Both the position numbers and the translations under genes were made by a program. Positions 18,739 to 28,500 of a stretch of DNA of 64,000 nt are shown one piece after another. The notes beneath the pieces are model-generated. The model was given only the letters and a program-made list of their open reading frames with translations. It searched no databases and was not told where the DNA came from. Within the stretch, counting starts at the first letter, position 1; every line of letters begins with the position of its first letter. The stretch is from contig JASJPK010000069.1 of assembly GCA_031426735.1 (NCBI GenBank), forward strand, positions 14,746 through 78,745. Direction: 5' to 3'. The DNA comes from PFJX01 sp031426735. Lineage in GTDB: Bacteria; Pseudomonadota; Gammaproteobacteria; Burkholderiales; Thiobacillaceae.

Positions 18739-19483
18739 GAAGTTGCTCGCTGGTTCGCCCGAAACGGCGCTCGCGTTTGCGGTAGGAAGCAATCGCCAGA
18801 TCCAATGCCGCCGCATCGAAATCGGGCCACAGCGTCTCGGTGAAATACAGCTCGGAGTAGGCCAGTTGCCAGAGCAGGAAATTGCTGATGCGTTGTTCGC
18901 CGCCGGTACGGATGAACAGATCCGGCTCCGGCGCGTACGGCATCGTGAGATAGGCAGACAGTGCTTCCTCGGTGATCTCGTTGGCATCCGGGTTGTCGCG
19001 CCGCCAATGGTTGACGGCGTTGAGGATGTCCCAGCGACCGCCATAGTTGGCGCAGACGGTGAGGGTGAGACGGGTGTTCTCCAGCGTACGCGCTTCGCCC
19101 TGGGCGATCAGATCGCGCAAACGCGCATCGAACCGGCCGAGATCGCCCACCACGCGCAAACACACGCCATTGCGGTGCATGCGAGTGACTTCGCGTTCCA
19201 GCGCCATGACGAAGAGTTCCATCAGGCGCGTGACTTCCTCCTGCGGCCGCCGCCAGTTCTCCGAACTGAAGGCAAACAGAGTCAGGTATTCGACACCGCG
19301 CTGGATGCAGGTTTCAACGACGTCGCGTACCCGTTCGACGCCTTGGGCATGGCCCGCGACACGCGGCAACAGGCGTTTTTTCGCCCAGCGGCCATTGCCG
19401 TCCATGATGATCGCGACATGGCGCGGAACTTCAACGGAATCAGGGACTTCCGATGTTGAACTGGTGAAGAAGCGCTTGATCAT
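18728..19483 (-). CDS. uppS: Undecaprenyl diphosphate synthase
   Basis: UppS condenses eight IPP units onto FPP to make the lipid carrier for cell-wall and O-antigen synthesis. The 251-residue protein has the cis-prenyltransferase motifs VAIIMDGNGRWAKKR (catalytic Asp), FAFSSENWRRPQEEV and the late EPDLFIRTGGEQRISNFLLW. A short Thr/Ser-rich N-terminal extension precedes the core. It lies between frr and cdsA. Confidence 0.97.
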   Translation of the reverse strand: MIKRFFTSSTSEVPDSVEVPRHVAIIMDGNGRWAKKRLLPRVAGHAQGVERVRDVVETCIQRGVEYLTLFAFSSENWRRPQEEVTRLMELFVMALEREVTRMHRNGVCLRVVGDLGRFDARLRDLIAQGEARTLENTRLTLTVCANYGGRWDILNAVNHWRRDNPDANEITEEALSAYLTMPYAPEPDLFIRTGGEQRISNFLLWQLAYSELYFTETLWPDFDAAALDLAIASYRKRERRFGRTSEQLLER

Positions 19484-19507
19484 GATGGGTAGTCTATGCC
19501 TGAAAAC

Positions 19508-20065
19508 TCAGACCGCCATCAGATCCTTTTCCTTGTCGGCAAGGAGCTTTTCCTGCTCGGCAATGTATTTGTCGGTGAGCTTCTGGATCTCATCGGCCGC
19601 ACGCCGCTCGTCGTCCTCGCTGATTTCCTTGTTTTTCAGCAGATCCTTCAGATGGGCGATGGCGTCGCGGCGGATATTGCGCACGGCAACCTTGCCGTTT
19701 TCCGCTTCGCCACGCACCATTTTGACCAGTTCCTTGCGGCGCTCCTCGGTCAACGGTGGCATCGGCACGCGCACCATCTCGCCCATGTTGGCCGGGTTGA
19801 GGCCCAGATCGGCATCGCGTATGGCTTTTTCGACCTTGCCCAGCATGTTCTTTTCCCAGGTCTGCACGCCGATGGTATGCGCGTCGATCACGGTCAGATT
19901 GGCCACCTGGGTGATCAGCGTCGGCGTGCCGTAGTAATCGACTTTGACGTGTTCCAGGATGCCCGTCGTGGCACGTCCGGTACGGACTTTGCCAAAGTCC
20001 GTCTTGAGCGACTCGACGGACTTTTTCATCTTCTCTTCGGCAGATTTCTTGATGTCGGCAATCAT
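19508..20065 (-). CDS. frr: Ribosome recycling factor
   Basis: RRF splits post-termination ribosomes together with EF-G. The 185-residue protein shows the full-length family pattern: an N-terminal helix MIADIKKSAEEKMKKSVESL, KVRTGRA, the YYGTPTLITQVANLTV domain II and the C-terminal helices ending with EQEKLLADKEKDLMAV. It starts 12 nt after pyrH in the rpsB-tsf-pyrH-frr order shared by most bacteria. Confidence 0.97.
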   Translation of the reverse strand: MIADIKKSAEEKMKKSVESLKTDFGKVRTGRATTGILEHVKVDYYGTPTLITQVANLTVIDAHTIGVQTWEKNMLGKVEKAIRDADLGLNPANMGEMVRVPMPPLTEERRKELVKMVRGEAENGKVAVRNIRRDAIAHLKDLLKNKEISEDDERRAADEIQKLTDKYIAEQEKLLADKEKDLMAV

Positions 20066-20077
20066 GGCTAAATCCCC

Positions 20078-20788
20078 TTAAATTTCGACCCGGGTGCCTT
20101 CCGGCTCGCCCAGGACTACACGCTTCAACGCGCCCGGCTTGAAAATGCTGAACACGCAGAGCGGCAACTTCTGCTCGCGGCAGAGCGCGAAAGCCGCAGT
20201 GTCCAGAACCGCCAGATTTTTCGCGATCGCTTCGTCGAAACTGAGTTGTTCGTAGCGGGTCGCAGTCGGATCTTTCTTCGGATCGGCGGTGTAGACGCCA
20301 TCCACCTTGGTGGCCTTCAGCATCAGATCGGCACCGATTTCCGCACCGCGCAGCGCCGAGGCCGTGTCGGTCGTGAAGAACGGGTTGCCGGTGCCGCCGC
20401 CGAAAATCACGACGCGACCGGCTTCCAGATGACGCACCGCGCTGTCCCGCTCGAACGGTTCGCCGACATGGGCAATGGTGACGGCGGTTTGTACGCGGGC
20501 TTCGACACCGACCGCCATCAGGCCATCTTTCAAGGCCAGCGCGTTCATCACCGTGGCCAGCATGCCCATGCTGTCGGCAGTAGCGCGATCCATGCCGGAG
20601 AGCGCCCCGGTGGCGCCGCGGAACAGATTGCCGCCACCGACCACGATGGCCACCTGTACGCCCAGATCGGCGACTTCCTTGATCTGGGCGACCATGCCGG
20701 ACATCGTGTCGGCGTGATAGCCAAACGCATCCGGCCCCATCAGGGCTTCGCCGGAAAGCTTCAACAAGATGCGCTTACAGGCGATCAT
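20078..20788 (-). CDS. pyrH: Uridylate kinase
   Basis: PyrH phosphorylates UMP to UDP. The 236-residue amino-acid-kinase-fold protein has RILLKLSGEALMG at the start, VVGGGNLFRG, DRATADSMGMLATVMNAL, FGGGTGNPFFTTDTAS and the KVDGVYTADPKKDP segment. All are standard for bacterial hexameric UMP kinase. Five nucleotides separate it from tsf. Confidence 0.97.
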   Translation of the reverse strand: MIACKRILLKLSGEALMGPDAFGYHADTMSGMVAQIKEVADLGVQVAIVVGGGNLFRGATGALSGMDRATADSMGMLATVMNALALKDGLMAVGVEARVQTAVTIAHVGEPFERDSAVRHLEAGRVVIFGGGTGNPFFTTDTASALRGAEIGADLMLKATKVDGVYTADPKKDPTATRYEQLSFDEAIAKNLAVLDTAAFALCREQKLPLCVFSIFKPGALKRVVLGEPEGTRVEI

Positions 20789-20793
20789 GGGGT

Positions 20794-21666
20794 TCAGACC
20801 TTGGAAGCAGCAGCCACTTCAGCCGCGAAGTCGGTGACTTTCTTCTCGATGCCTTCGCCGACGACGAACATGGTGAAGCCATGGCACTGCGCAGCCTTGG
20901 CCTTGAGCACTTGCTCGACGGTCTGCTTGTCGTCCTTGACGAAGGGCTGCGACAGCAAGGTCACTTCCTTCAGGAACTTCTGCACGGTACCTTCGGCGAT
21001 CTTTTCCAGCATGGCTTCCGGCTTGCCGGCTTCCTTGGCTTTCTCGATGGCGACGCGGCGCTCGGTGTCGATCAGTTCTTGCGAAACGCCGGAGGCATCC
21101 AGCGACTTCGGCTTGGATGCGGCGATGTGCATGGCGATGTCACGCCCGATCGCTTCGTCGCCGCTGACGTCGACCAGCACGCCGATCTTGCTGCCGTGGA
21201 TGTAGCTGGAAAACTTGCCCTGGCCGTTCAGGCGGACGAAGCGGCGAATCGACATGTTCTCGCCGATCTTGCCGACCAGCTCAGTGCGCGCTTCTTCGAC
21301 GCTCTTGCCGTTGTAGGGCAGGGCGGAGAGGGCGGCAACGTCGGCCGGATTCTGGTCGATGACCATCTGCGCCAACGCCTTGGACAGCGCCAGGAAATCG
21401 TCGTTCTTGGCCACGAAGTCGGTTTCGCAGTTGACTTCGACCATCGCGGCGGTCTTGCCGTCGGCGCTGATATTGATGGCAACGACGCCTTCGGCGGCGA
21501 CGCGACCGGCGCTCTTGGCGGCCTTGTTGCCGAAGCGGACGCGCAGGATTTCTTCGGCCTTCTGCATATCGCCAACGGCTTCGGTCAGTGCTTTTTTGCA
21601 GTCCATCATGGGAGCGTCGGTGCGCTCGCGCAGTTCTTTAACCATCGATGCGGTGATTTCCGCCAT
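20794..21666 (-). CDS. tsf: Translation elongation factor Ts
   Basis: EF-Ts regenerates EF-Tu-GTP. The 290-residue protein begins MAEITASMVKELRERTDAPM with the DCKKAL segment and carries the core region ETDFVAKNDDF, which contacts EF-Tu. A GC-rich hairpin with a T-run lies between rpsB and tsf, so tsf expression may be reduced relative to rpsB. Confidence 0.97.
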   Translation of the reverse strand: MAEITASMVKELRERTDAPMMDCKKALTEAVGDMQKAEEILRVRFGNKAAKSAGRVAAEGVVAINISADGKTAAMVEVNCETDFVAKNDDFLALSKALAQMVIDQNPADVAALSALPYNGKSVEEARTELVGKIGENMSIRRFVRLNGQGKFSSYIHGSKIGVLVDVSGDEAIGRDIAMHIAASKPKSLDASGVSQELIDTERRVAIEKAKEAGKPEAMLEKIAEGTVQKFLKEVTLLSQPFVKDDKQTVEQVLKAKAAQCHGFTMFVVGEGIEKKVTDFAAEVAAASKV

Positions 21667-21693
21667 GTCTATCTCCTGAACAGTTCTTTATCG

Positions 21694-21719
21694 AAAAAAC
21701 GCCCCGGGGTGCGGGGCGT
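21694..21719 (-). terminator. Terminator-like hairpin between rpsB and tsf
   Basis: Read on the minus strand, an 8-bp stem (ACGCCCCG paired with CGGGGCGT, 5-nt loop) is followed at once by six T residues. This is a classic intrinsic terminator shape placed between two genes normally cotranscribed, so it would act as a partial attenuator that keeps S2 mRNA above EF-Ts mRNA. Confidence 0.7.
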
Positions 21720-21776
21720 CGTGAATCTTGTCAAACGGGCTAACACGCCGCCCGGTCGAAGCTCAAAGCGCCAGCA

Positions 21777-22526
21777 TCAGCCAGCGTTGGCTTGACTGGC
21801 TTCATCAACCTCGACGTATTCGTCCTGACCGGCGGCAACCATCTCTTCGATGACCATGTTTCTGCCTTCCAGCACGGCATCGGCAAGGCCGCGTGCGTAC
21901 AAACGGATGGCGCGGTTGGAGTCGTCGTTGCCGGGGATGATGTAATCGACGCCGAGCGGGGAATTGTTGGAGTCGACGATGCCGATGACCGGAATGCCCA
22001 GCTTGTTGGCTTCGGTAATGGCGATCTTCTGGTAGCCGACGTCAACCACGAACAGCGCATCCGGCAGACGGTCCATTTCCTTGATACCGCCCAGGCTCTG
22101 CGACAGTTTGTCGAACTCGCGCTGGACGCGCAGGGTTTCTTTCTTGGAGAGGGCGCCCGGCTCGGCCAGTTGCGCCTCGATGTCCTTCATCCGCTTGACC
22201 GACTGCTTGACCGTCTTGAAGTTGGTCAGCATGCCGCCCAGCCAGCGGTGGGAGATCCAGGGCATGCCGCAACGAGCGGCTTCTTCGGCCATGATCTCGC
22301 GCGCCTGGCGCTTGGTGCCGACGAACAGCACGGAACCCTTGTTGGACGACAGGCGACGCGCGAACGTGGCGGCCTCGTTGAACAACGGCAGGGTCTTTTC
22401 CAGATTGATGATGTGGATCTTGTTGCGGTGACCAAAGATGAACGGGGCCATCTTCGGGTTCCAGTAACGGGTTTGGTGGCCGAAATGAACACCGGCTTCG
22501 AGCATCTGACGCATGGTTACGGACAT
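21777..22526 (-). CDS. rpsB: 30S ribosomal protein S2
   Basis: The 249-residue protein has the standard bS/uS2 pattern: MSVTMRQMLEAGVHFGHQTR, WNPKMAPFIFGHRNKIHIINL, RWLGGMLTNFKT and PDALFVVDVGYQKIAI. AAGGAG lies 7 nt before ATG 22526. It is the first gene of the long core operon and has a structured leader (22540-22597) that could bind S2 itself. Confidence 0.98.
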   Translation of the reverse strand: MSVTMRQMLEAGVHFGHQTRYWNPKMAPFIFGHRNKIHIINLEKTLPLFNEAATFARRLSSNKGSVLFVGTKRQAREIMAEEAARCGMPWISHRWLGGMLTNFKTVKQSVKRMKDIEAQLAEPGALSKKETLRVQREFDKLSQSLGGIKEMDRLPDALFVVDVGYQKIAITEANKLGIPVIGIVDSNNSPLGVDYIIPGNDDSNRAIRLYARGLADAVLEGRNMVIEEMVAAGQDEYVEVDEASQANAG

Positions 22527-22539
22527 GAATAACTCCTTG

Positions 22540-22597
22540 GTTAAGGTTAAGCCTCCATCCGTCGAGAACCCCGCGAGTCCGTGCGGGGCACCTTAAC
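22540..22597 (-). promoter_or_regulatory. Structured 5' leader of rpsB
   Basis: Two nested stems are visible upstream of rpsB: an outer 8-bp pairing (22540-22547 with 22590-22597, core TTAAGG) and an inner 6-bp GC stem (22569-22574 with 22583-22588). The outer arm lies just upstream of the Shine-Dalgarno sequence. In E. coli S2 represses rpsB-tsf translation through a conserved leader; this could be the equivalent. No T-run follows, so it is not an intrinsic terminator. The rest of 22598-22767 shows nothing I recognise. Confidence 0.45.
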
Positions 22598-22767
22598 TGG
22601 TGCGGATGTGTGGATTTCGCCGGCCCGACTCCATGTCAGGCGCAAAGCGGCGCGCATTCTAACCCGGCAAGGTGTTGCGATGGAAGCCGATCACCAGACA
22701 TAGGCGCGTTCAGAGCGATTGCAGGTTGATTTCCACCGTAGGTTCCCGATGGTCGTCCTGTCGCGGA

Positions 22768-22783
22768 CGTACGCTGCCGAACA
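22768..22783 (+). promoter_or_regulatory. Dyad operator site 1 (CGTACG-CTGC-CGAACA)
   Basis: This is one of 16 matches to TGTnCG-N4-CGnACA in the accessory half of the window. It lies 74 bp upstream of the start of the secreted-protein gene at 22857 and is followed by GAAG, like the ACAGA extension of the other sites. It is the leftmost site seen. Confidence 0.55.
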
Positions 22784-22856
22784 GAAGTCAGCCCATTTTC
22801 ATGGCTCACTGCGTCAAACTGCTGTCGCCAACATCTGAACATTGAAAGGTCTGATC

Positions 22857-23282
22857 ATGTTCACACGCAAAATCGCCTGGCTCGCCCCGCTGTTCTCCCT
22901 GCTCGTTGCAGGCTCCACGTTCGCTCAGGAGCCTGCAAGCGCGACTGAAATGAAACGACTCCAGACTGTGCTGTCGGTCATCAATGCAGAACTCAAGACC
23001 GATCTCGATCAGATACTCATATTGCAGGAAGCGCTCAAGGCGAATGCCCGGGGATCGCTGAAGGCCCAGGGTCGTACACCCGATGCCATCTCATTTGATG
23101 AAGTAGCGGCTGAGCAGCGACGGGCGATACAGCGCGAGCTGGCGCTTAACGCCCGGCTCGACGCAATCCTGGCGCGAAGCACCACCCTCGATTCGAAAAA
23201 ACAGTCGATCTTGGAGCGGCTGCTGGAACTCGGCCTGGCCCCGCAGGCACCAGTGGAAACCGCCGCAGAGGCGCGGAAGTAG
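22857..23282 (+). CDS. Small secreted hypothetical protein
   Basis: A 141-residue protein with a clear signal peptide (charged MFTRK, hydrophobic core, cut near STFAQEP) and a mature part that is mostly helical and charged, with the heptad-like stretch MKRLQTVLSVINAELKTDLDQ. I start at ATG 22857 with GAAAGG 9 nt upstream; a TTG at 22842 is in frame but less likely. The family is not recognised. The dyad site 74 bp upstream suggests it belongs to the same stress regulon as the genes beyond 36 kb. Confidence 0.7.
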   Translation: MFTRKIAWLAPLFSLLVAGSTFAQEPASATEMKRLQTVLSVINAELKTDLDQILILQEALKANARGSLKAQGRTPDAISFDEVAAEQRRAIQRELALNARLDAILARSTTLDSKKQSILERLLELGLAPQAPVETAAEARK

Positions 23283-23330
23283 ACACTGTTCGATTTGGTT
23301 GTGGGAATTTCGCCCTACCCTTTGGACGGG

Positions 23331-23492
23331 CTGACTCGCAGATCGCGCGGATACGTTGCATGCTGCGGAAGGCGCCGGCAAAAAAGCCGCCGGCTTTTCC
23401 GCCCTACGACCGCACCATGATCCTCACCACAGGGTCCCATCGGTCGTCACGTAGGGCGGAAAAGCGGCCTTATCGCGCCTTCCGCCGAATGC
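23331..23492. repeat. REP pair upstream of the REP-associated transposase
   Basis: Two oppositely oriented copies of a REP-like unit are present: GCGGAAGGCGCC...TTTTCCGCCCTACGAC (about 23361-23416) and GTAGGGCGGAAAAGCG...CCTTCCGCCGAAT (about 23453-23492). The same units recur at 24066-24099, 25166-25552, 49739 and 53687. Their position beside a RAYT gene fits the known REP-RAYT relationship. Confidence 0.8.
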
Positions 23493-23514
23493 CCCATCCC
23501 GGCACAATCGCACC

Positions 23515-24051
23515 ATGCCCGACTACCGCCGCAACCGGGTTCCAGGTGGAACCTATTTCTTCACGCTGAACCTGCTCGAACGCAGAAACACCTTGCTGGT
23601 CGATCAGGTCGATGCGCTCCGCGATGCGGTCAGGAAAGTACGCGCCACGCGTCCCTTTCACATCGATGCCTGGGTTGTTTTACCCGACCACATGCATGCC
23701 ATCTGGACCTTGCCGCCCGATGACACCGACTACTCGGCACGCTGGAAGGCCATCAAGATCGCCTTCGCCAAGACCCAACCGAAGACCGAACGCCTATCCC
23801 CGGTCCGCGCTGCCAAGGGTGAACGCGGCATCTGGCAACGTCGATTCTGGGAACACACGATTCGCGACGAGCAGGACTACGCGGCGCATGTTGATTACGT
23901 TCACATCAATCCGCTGAAGCATGGTTGGGTGGATTGCGTAGCGGATTGGCCGTATTCCTCGTTCCACCGCTGGGTTGCGCGGGGTGCTTATGCGCAGGAT
24001 TGGGCCGGGCAGGATGTTGCCGACTTGGTTGCGGGGGAACGGGGTGGTTGA
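23515..24051 (+). CDS. REP-associated tyrosine transposase (RAYT)
   Basis: A 178-residue Y1-family (IS200-like) transposase domesticated to mobilise REP elements. It begins YRRNRVPGGTYFFTLNLLER, has the metal-binding HxH motif in VLPDHMHAIWTLP (about residue 60) and the nucleophile Tyr in HVDYVHINPLKHGWV (about residue 125), followed by WPYSSFHRW. All catalytic residues appear intact. REP units flank the gene on both sides. Confidence 0.9.
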   Translation: MPDYRRNRVPGGTYFFTLNLLERRNTLLVDQVDALRDAVRKVRATRPFHIDAWVVLPDHMHAIWTLPPDDTDYSARWKAIKIAFAKTQPKTERLSPVRAAKGERGIWQRRFWEHTIRDEQDYAAHVDYVHINPLKHGWVDCVADWPYSSFHRWVARGAYAQDWAGQDVADLVAGERGG

Positions 24052-24065
24052 ATCTTTGCGCTCAT

Positions 24066-24099
24066 GCGGCGGAAAGCGTAGCGTCTTCCGCCCTACATG
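24066..24099. repeat. Single REP unit between RAYT and DUF2971 genes
   Basis: A short unit, GGCGGAAAGCGTAGCG...TTCCGCCCTACAT, of the same REP family lies right behind the RAYT stop codon. Confidence 0.6.
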
Positions 24100-24165
24100 G
24101 GTTGCCGGCCATATTGCTGTGAGTAATCATTCCAAGGCACGATCTCTCTCTTCCCAAGCAGGCAA

Positions 24166-25137
24166 ATGGCGCGATACATGAACACAAAAATTCCGACGAG
24201 TCTGTTCAAGTACCTCGGCTTCAGCGACAAACTGCTAGAACAACTCTGCTACGACAAGGTCTACTTTGCTGATCCAGCAAGCTTCAATGACCCACTTGAC
24301 TGTCTTCCGGTCGTCGAGGCGGACCTTTCGCCGACTGAACTTGAAAGCTTGCTCGCGCAACTCGTTGTGAATAGGTCGGCCAAGGAAATCGACGCAGCAA
24401 TGAAGAAAGTACGTCTGCGCGGCGAAAACGCTACTTCTCGGCGCGATAAGCTGACTGAAACCGAAGTGCGCAAGCTGATCGGTGAAATCAATTACAACGC
24501 AACCAACCCTGAAGTAAAAGATCGTAAGGCCTACATAAAAAACGCCTTTAGGCTTGCCATCGAGCGCGAGCTTCGTAGATCACATGAGACCGGCGTGCTG
24601 TGCCTGAGTTCGAAATTCGATAGTCCGCTGATGTGGTCGCACTATGCGAACCAGCATCGAGGTGTCTGCGTTGAGTACGATGTGACAGGGTTGACGCTTC
24701 AGGCTCCAAATAAGGTCGCTTATGGGGAATCGCGCAAGGTATTGGCCAGCCAGATCAACGATAAGGTGCTCAATGACAACAGCATAGCGCGACAGGCTAT
24801 TAACAAGGCCAGCTTGCTCACCAAGTCCAGAGAATGGGCATATGAAGGCGAGTGGCGCTTGTTCGGGCAAGTTGGCTTGCAGGAGTCACCGATGAAGCTG
24901 AAGTCGGTAATTTTCGGCATGCGTTGCGCCGATGTCCTCAAGTACACGGTTGTGAAGGCGCTTAAGGGTAGGGCAGATAGCGTGAAATTTTGGGAGATCG
25001 TGGAGCCGACCGATCTTTTTAAACTCAGGCGGTCGCAGCTGAATGTTAACGAGCTGATGGAAGGGATGCCTCGTTGCTCGTCTCTTCTTGACTTCGACGA
25101 CTTGGACGCGGTTGATAACGAAACGAAAGGGGCCTAA
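24166..25137 (+). CDS. DUF2971-family protein
   Basis: A 323-residue protein with the DUF2971 hallmarks: an early LFKYLGFSDKLLEQL, KVYFADPASFNDPLDC and the later VLCLSSKFDSPLMWSHYANQ HRGVCVEYD block. Members are common in genomic islands; their biochemical function is unknown to me. GC content is visibly lower than that of neighbours and the gene is enclosed by REP arrays, both of which suggest acquisition. ATG 24178 (MNTKIPTS) is an alternative start. Confidence 0.8.
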   Translation: MARYMNTKIPTSLFKYLGFSDKLLEQLCYDKVYFADPASFNDPLDCLPVVEADLSPTELESLLAQLVVNRSAKEIDAAMKKVRLRGENATSRRDKLTETEVRKLIGEINYNATNPEVKDRKAYIKNAFRLAIERELRRSHETGVLCLSSKFDSPLMWSHYANQHRGVCVEYDVTGLTLQAPNKVAYGESRKVLASQINDKVLNDNSIARQAINKASLLTKSREWAYEGEWRLFGQVGLQESPMKLKSVIFGMRCADVLKYTVVKALKGRADSVKFWEIVEPTDLFKLRRSQLNVNELMEGMPRCSSLLDFDDLDAVDNETKGA

Positions 25138-25165
25138 TAACCGCCCAACGCCCGAGTGGCAAAGG

Positions 25166-25552
25166 TGAGCCCGTGTAGGGCGGAAAAGCGGCCTTATCGC
25201 GCCTTCCGCCGAATGAAACACGGTTGATCTCACGCACCGTTCTCAGGTAGGCAGGCTGACCCGTAGATCGCGTGGGTGCCTTGCATGCGGCGGAAGGCGC
25301 CGGCAAGAAGCCGCCGACTTTTCCGCCCTACGACCGCACCATGACCCTCACTGCATGTTCGCGCCGATCGTCGCGCAGCGGAATTGCCAGGCCAGCCCGC
25401 ATAGGGCGGAAAAGCCGATAGGCGCCTTCCGCCGGATGAAACACTGTTGATCTCACGCACCGCTCTCCGCTGGGCAGGCTGACACGTAGATTGAGCGGAT
25501 ACTGCATGCGGCGGAAGGCGCGATAAAGCCGCTTTTCCGCCCTACGAATTTC
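25166..25552. repeat. Array of four alternating REP units
   Basis: Units at about 25174-25215, 25284-25335, 25399-25445 and 25505-25550 alternate in orientation. Each has a GTAGGGCGGAAAAG end and a CTTCCGCCG end, and they are separated by a repeated spacer containing TTGATCTCACGCACCG and GGCAGGCTGAC. This is a BIME-like arrangement. It fills the whole gap between the DUF2971 gene and the glucan synthase gene and could form strong hairpins at both 3' ends. Confidence 0.85.
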
Positions 25553-25564
25553 TCACGGACACAT

Positions 25565-28500
25565 TCACCGGGCTTTCACCCTCACCTCGACGTTGTGGTC
25601 CCGATGGTCATCCACCATGGGAATGGCCGGAGTGTCCAGATCGACGCCATCGACGCTGAGCCCCGCCGCGCCGTCTTGCACGACGCTGATGTGATACACC
25701 GTCTCGCGGAAACGGTAATGCAGCTTGAATCCCGGCCAGTGCGCCGGCAGGCACGGGGCGATATGCAGCTTGTCCACGTCCAGGCGCAGCCCCAGCAGCG
25801 ATTCGAGGATCAGCCGATACATCCAGCCGGCCGAGCCGGTGTACCAGGTCCAGCCGCCGCGGCCGGTGTGCGGCGAAACAGCGTAAACGTCGGCGGCCAT
25901 GACATAGGGCTCCACTTTGTAGGTGGCGACGGCCTCCTTCGATTTTGCGTGGTTGGCCGGGTTGATCAGGGTGGTGATTTCCCAGGCCCGGCGGCTGTCG
26001 CCAAGCGCCGCGAAGGCCATCGCCGCCCAGATCGCGGCGTGGGTGTACTGGCCGCCGTTTTCACGTACGCCGGGTACATAGCCCTTGATGTAACCGGGGT
26101 CGAGGTCGGTCTGGTCGAACGGCGGGTCGAGCAACTGGACCAGCCCCGCCTCGCGACGCACCAGGCGTTCGTCCACCGCCAGCATGGCGTTGCGGGCGCG
26201 TTCGCCGTTGTTGAAATCTTCGCCGCTGCCGGACAGCACCGACCAGCTTTGCGAGATCGAATCGATCTGGCATTCGGCATTACCCGCCGACCCCAGCGGC
26301 GTGCCGTCGTCGTACCAGGCACGGCGATACCAGGCGCCATCCCAGGCGTGCAGTTCGATGTTTTCGCGCAGACGATTGCCTTGCGTTGTACAGAATGCGG
26401 CGAAAGCGGGGTCGTCGTGACGACCTGCCAGGGCGCCGAACTGGCGTAGCACTTCGGACAGGAAAAAGCTCAGCCAGACGCTTTCGCCCTTGCCATGCAC
26501 GCCGACCCGGTTCATGCCGTCGTTCCAGTCGCCGGAGCCAATCAGCGGCAGGCCGTGTTCACCGAAGCGCATGCCGTGCCGGATGGCGCGCACGCAGTGT
26601 TGATACAGGCTTTCCGTGCCCTCGGCGCGGCCGGGCAGATCGTAGTAGGACTCGTCGTCGGGGTTGAGCGGGCGTCCCTCCAGGAACGGCACCGCTTCCT
26701 CCAGCACACCGGTGTCGCCGCTGCACAGCACATAGCGGCTGGTGGCCAGAGCCAGCCACAGGTAATCGTCGGAACAATGGCTGCGTACGCCGCGCCCGGC
26801 GGGTGGATGCCACCAGTGCTGCACATCGCCCTCGCGGAACTGGCGGCTGGCGCAGAGCAACAGTTGCGCACGCAACAGGCCGGGTTCGGCGTGCACCAGG
26901 GCCATCGCGTCCTGCAACTGGTCGCGGAAACCGAAGGCGCCACCGGACTGGTAAAAACCGCTACGCGCCCACATCCGGCAGGCCATGACTTGATACTGCA
27001 GCCAGCCGTTGCTGAGCACGTTGAGCGACTGGTCGGGCGTTTCCACCTGGACCGCACCGAGGCTGTGATTCCAGAATTTCCAGACTTCTTCCAGCACCCG
27101 GTGTGCGGCGTCGTTACCGCGGAAGCGGTGCACCAGGCGATTGGCATCGTCGCCACCGGGTATGCCGCCGAGGCCAAGCCGGAACACGATCTCGCGCTCT
27201 TCTCCATCGGCCAGGTTGCAGCCGACCTGAAGCGCGGCGCACGGGTCCAGCCCACTGCCCAGCTTGCCGGACAGGTGGCTGCGGCCGAGCGCCGCGGGCT
27301 TCGCCAGACTGCCGTTGCGGCCGATGAATTCGGTGCGGTCGCAGGTAAACGTGCGCTGCGGATCGTCCACATCGAAGAAGGCGATGCGGTCGGGAAATTC
27401 GGTGTTGTAGGCATTGCGCGCATAGATCGCACCGCTGTAAGGATCGACTTCGGTCGCGATGTGCATGGCCGATTTCGCCCGCAAATCGCCCAGCACCCAT
27501 TCCACATAGCCGGTGGCGGACAGGCGACGGGCTCGCCCGGACTGGTTGCGTAGTTTGAGCACGCTGAATTTCAGCGCCGCGGCGGTGGCGACATAGACCC
27601 ACAACTCGGAATGGATGCCGCTTTCACTATGTTCGAACACGCTGTAGCCAAATCCGTGCCGGCTGACGTAGGGCGTCGCGCCGCGCCGGGGCAGCGGGGT
27701 GGGCGACCAGAACTGGCCGCTGTCTTCATCGCGCAGGTAGAAGGCCTCGCCGCCGGCATCGGAGACCGGATCGTTATGCCAGGGCGTCAGACGGAATTCG
27801 TGCGCGTTCTCGCCCCAGGTATAGGCCTGGCCGCTTTCCGAAATGACGCTGCCGAATTGCGGATTGGCCAGCACGTTGACCCACGGTGCCGGGGTGAGTT
27901 GCTGCGGCGTGGTGGTGATGACGTACTCGCGTCCGTCCGGGGTGAAGCCGCCGAGGCCGTTGGCCAGGATCAGCTCGCGCTGGGGCAACTCGAAACTGGC
28001 CGGCGTTTCCGGGCTAGGCAGTCTGCTCGCGGCCAGACGCGGCACGCGCACTTCCGGCGGCGGCGGACGATTCAGGTGTTCCGCCAGGGTGCCCCGGCTG
28101 TCGCTCAGGATGACGCGGGCGACCGTCTGGAACAGGATGCGGTCCTCCTCCGAAATCTGCTCTGCCGAGCGGATGAAAATGCCGCCCGGCCGGTCGATCA
28201 CCTGGCTTTCCAGGCCTACCGCGACCAGGCCGAGGATCTGGTCCTGCAAGGCCTGGCGATAACCGGCGCGGTCCTCGTTCCAGATCACCAGGTCGACTAC
28301 CAGACCCTTCAGCCGCCAGTAGGCATGCGCCTGGATCAGTTGGCGCACCAGTTCGATGTTGGCGAGGTCGGCGATGCGCAGCAGGACGATGGGCAGGTCG
28401 CCGGAAATGGCGTAGCCCCAGAGGCCGGATTGGCCGCGCCGGTTCTTCATCAGCACGTTGCTGTCGGCGCGCAGGCCGGCATGGGCATAGAGAATCGAGT

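Noticed and set aside
1..22526. tRNA or rRNA genes
   Set aside because: I looked for cloverleaf-like segments and rRNA signatures here and in the rest of the window and recognised none; a dedicated scan could still find one.
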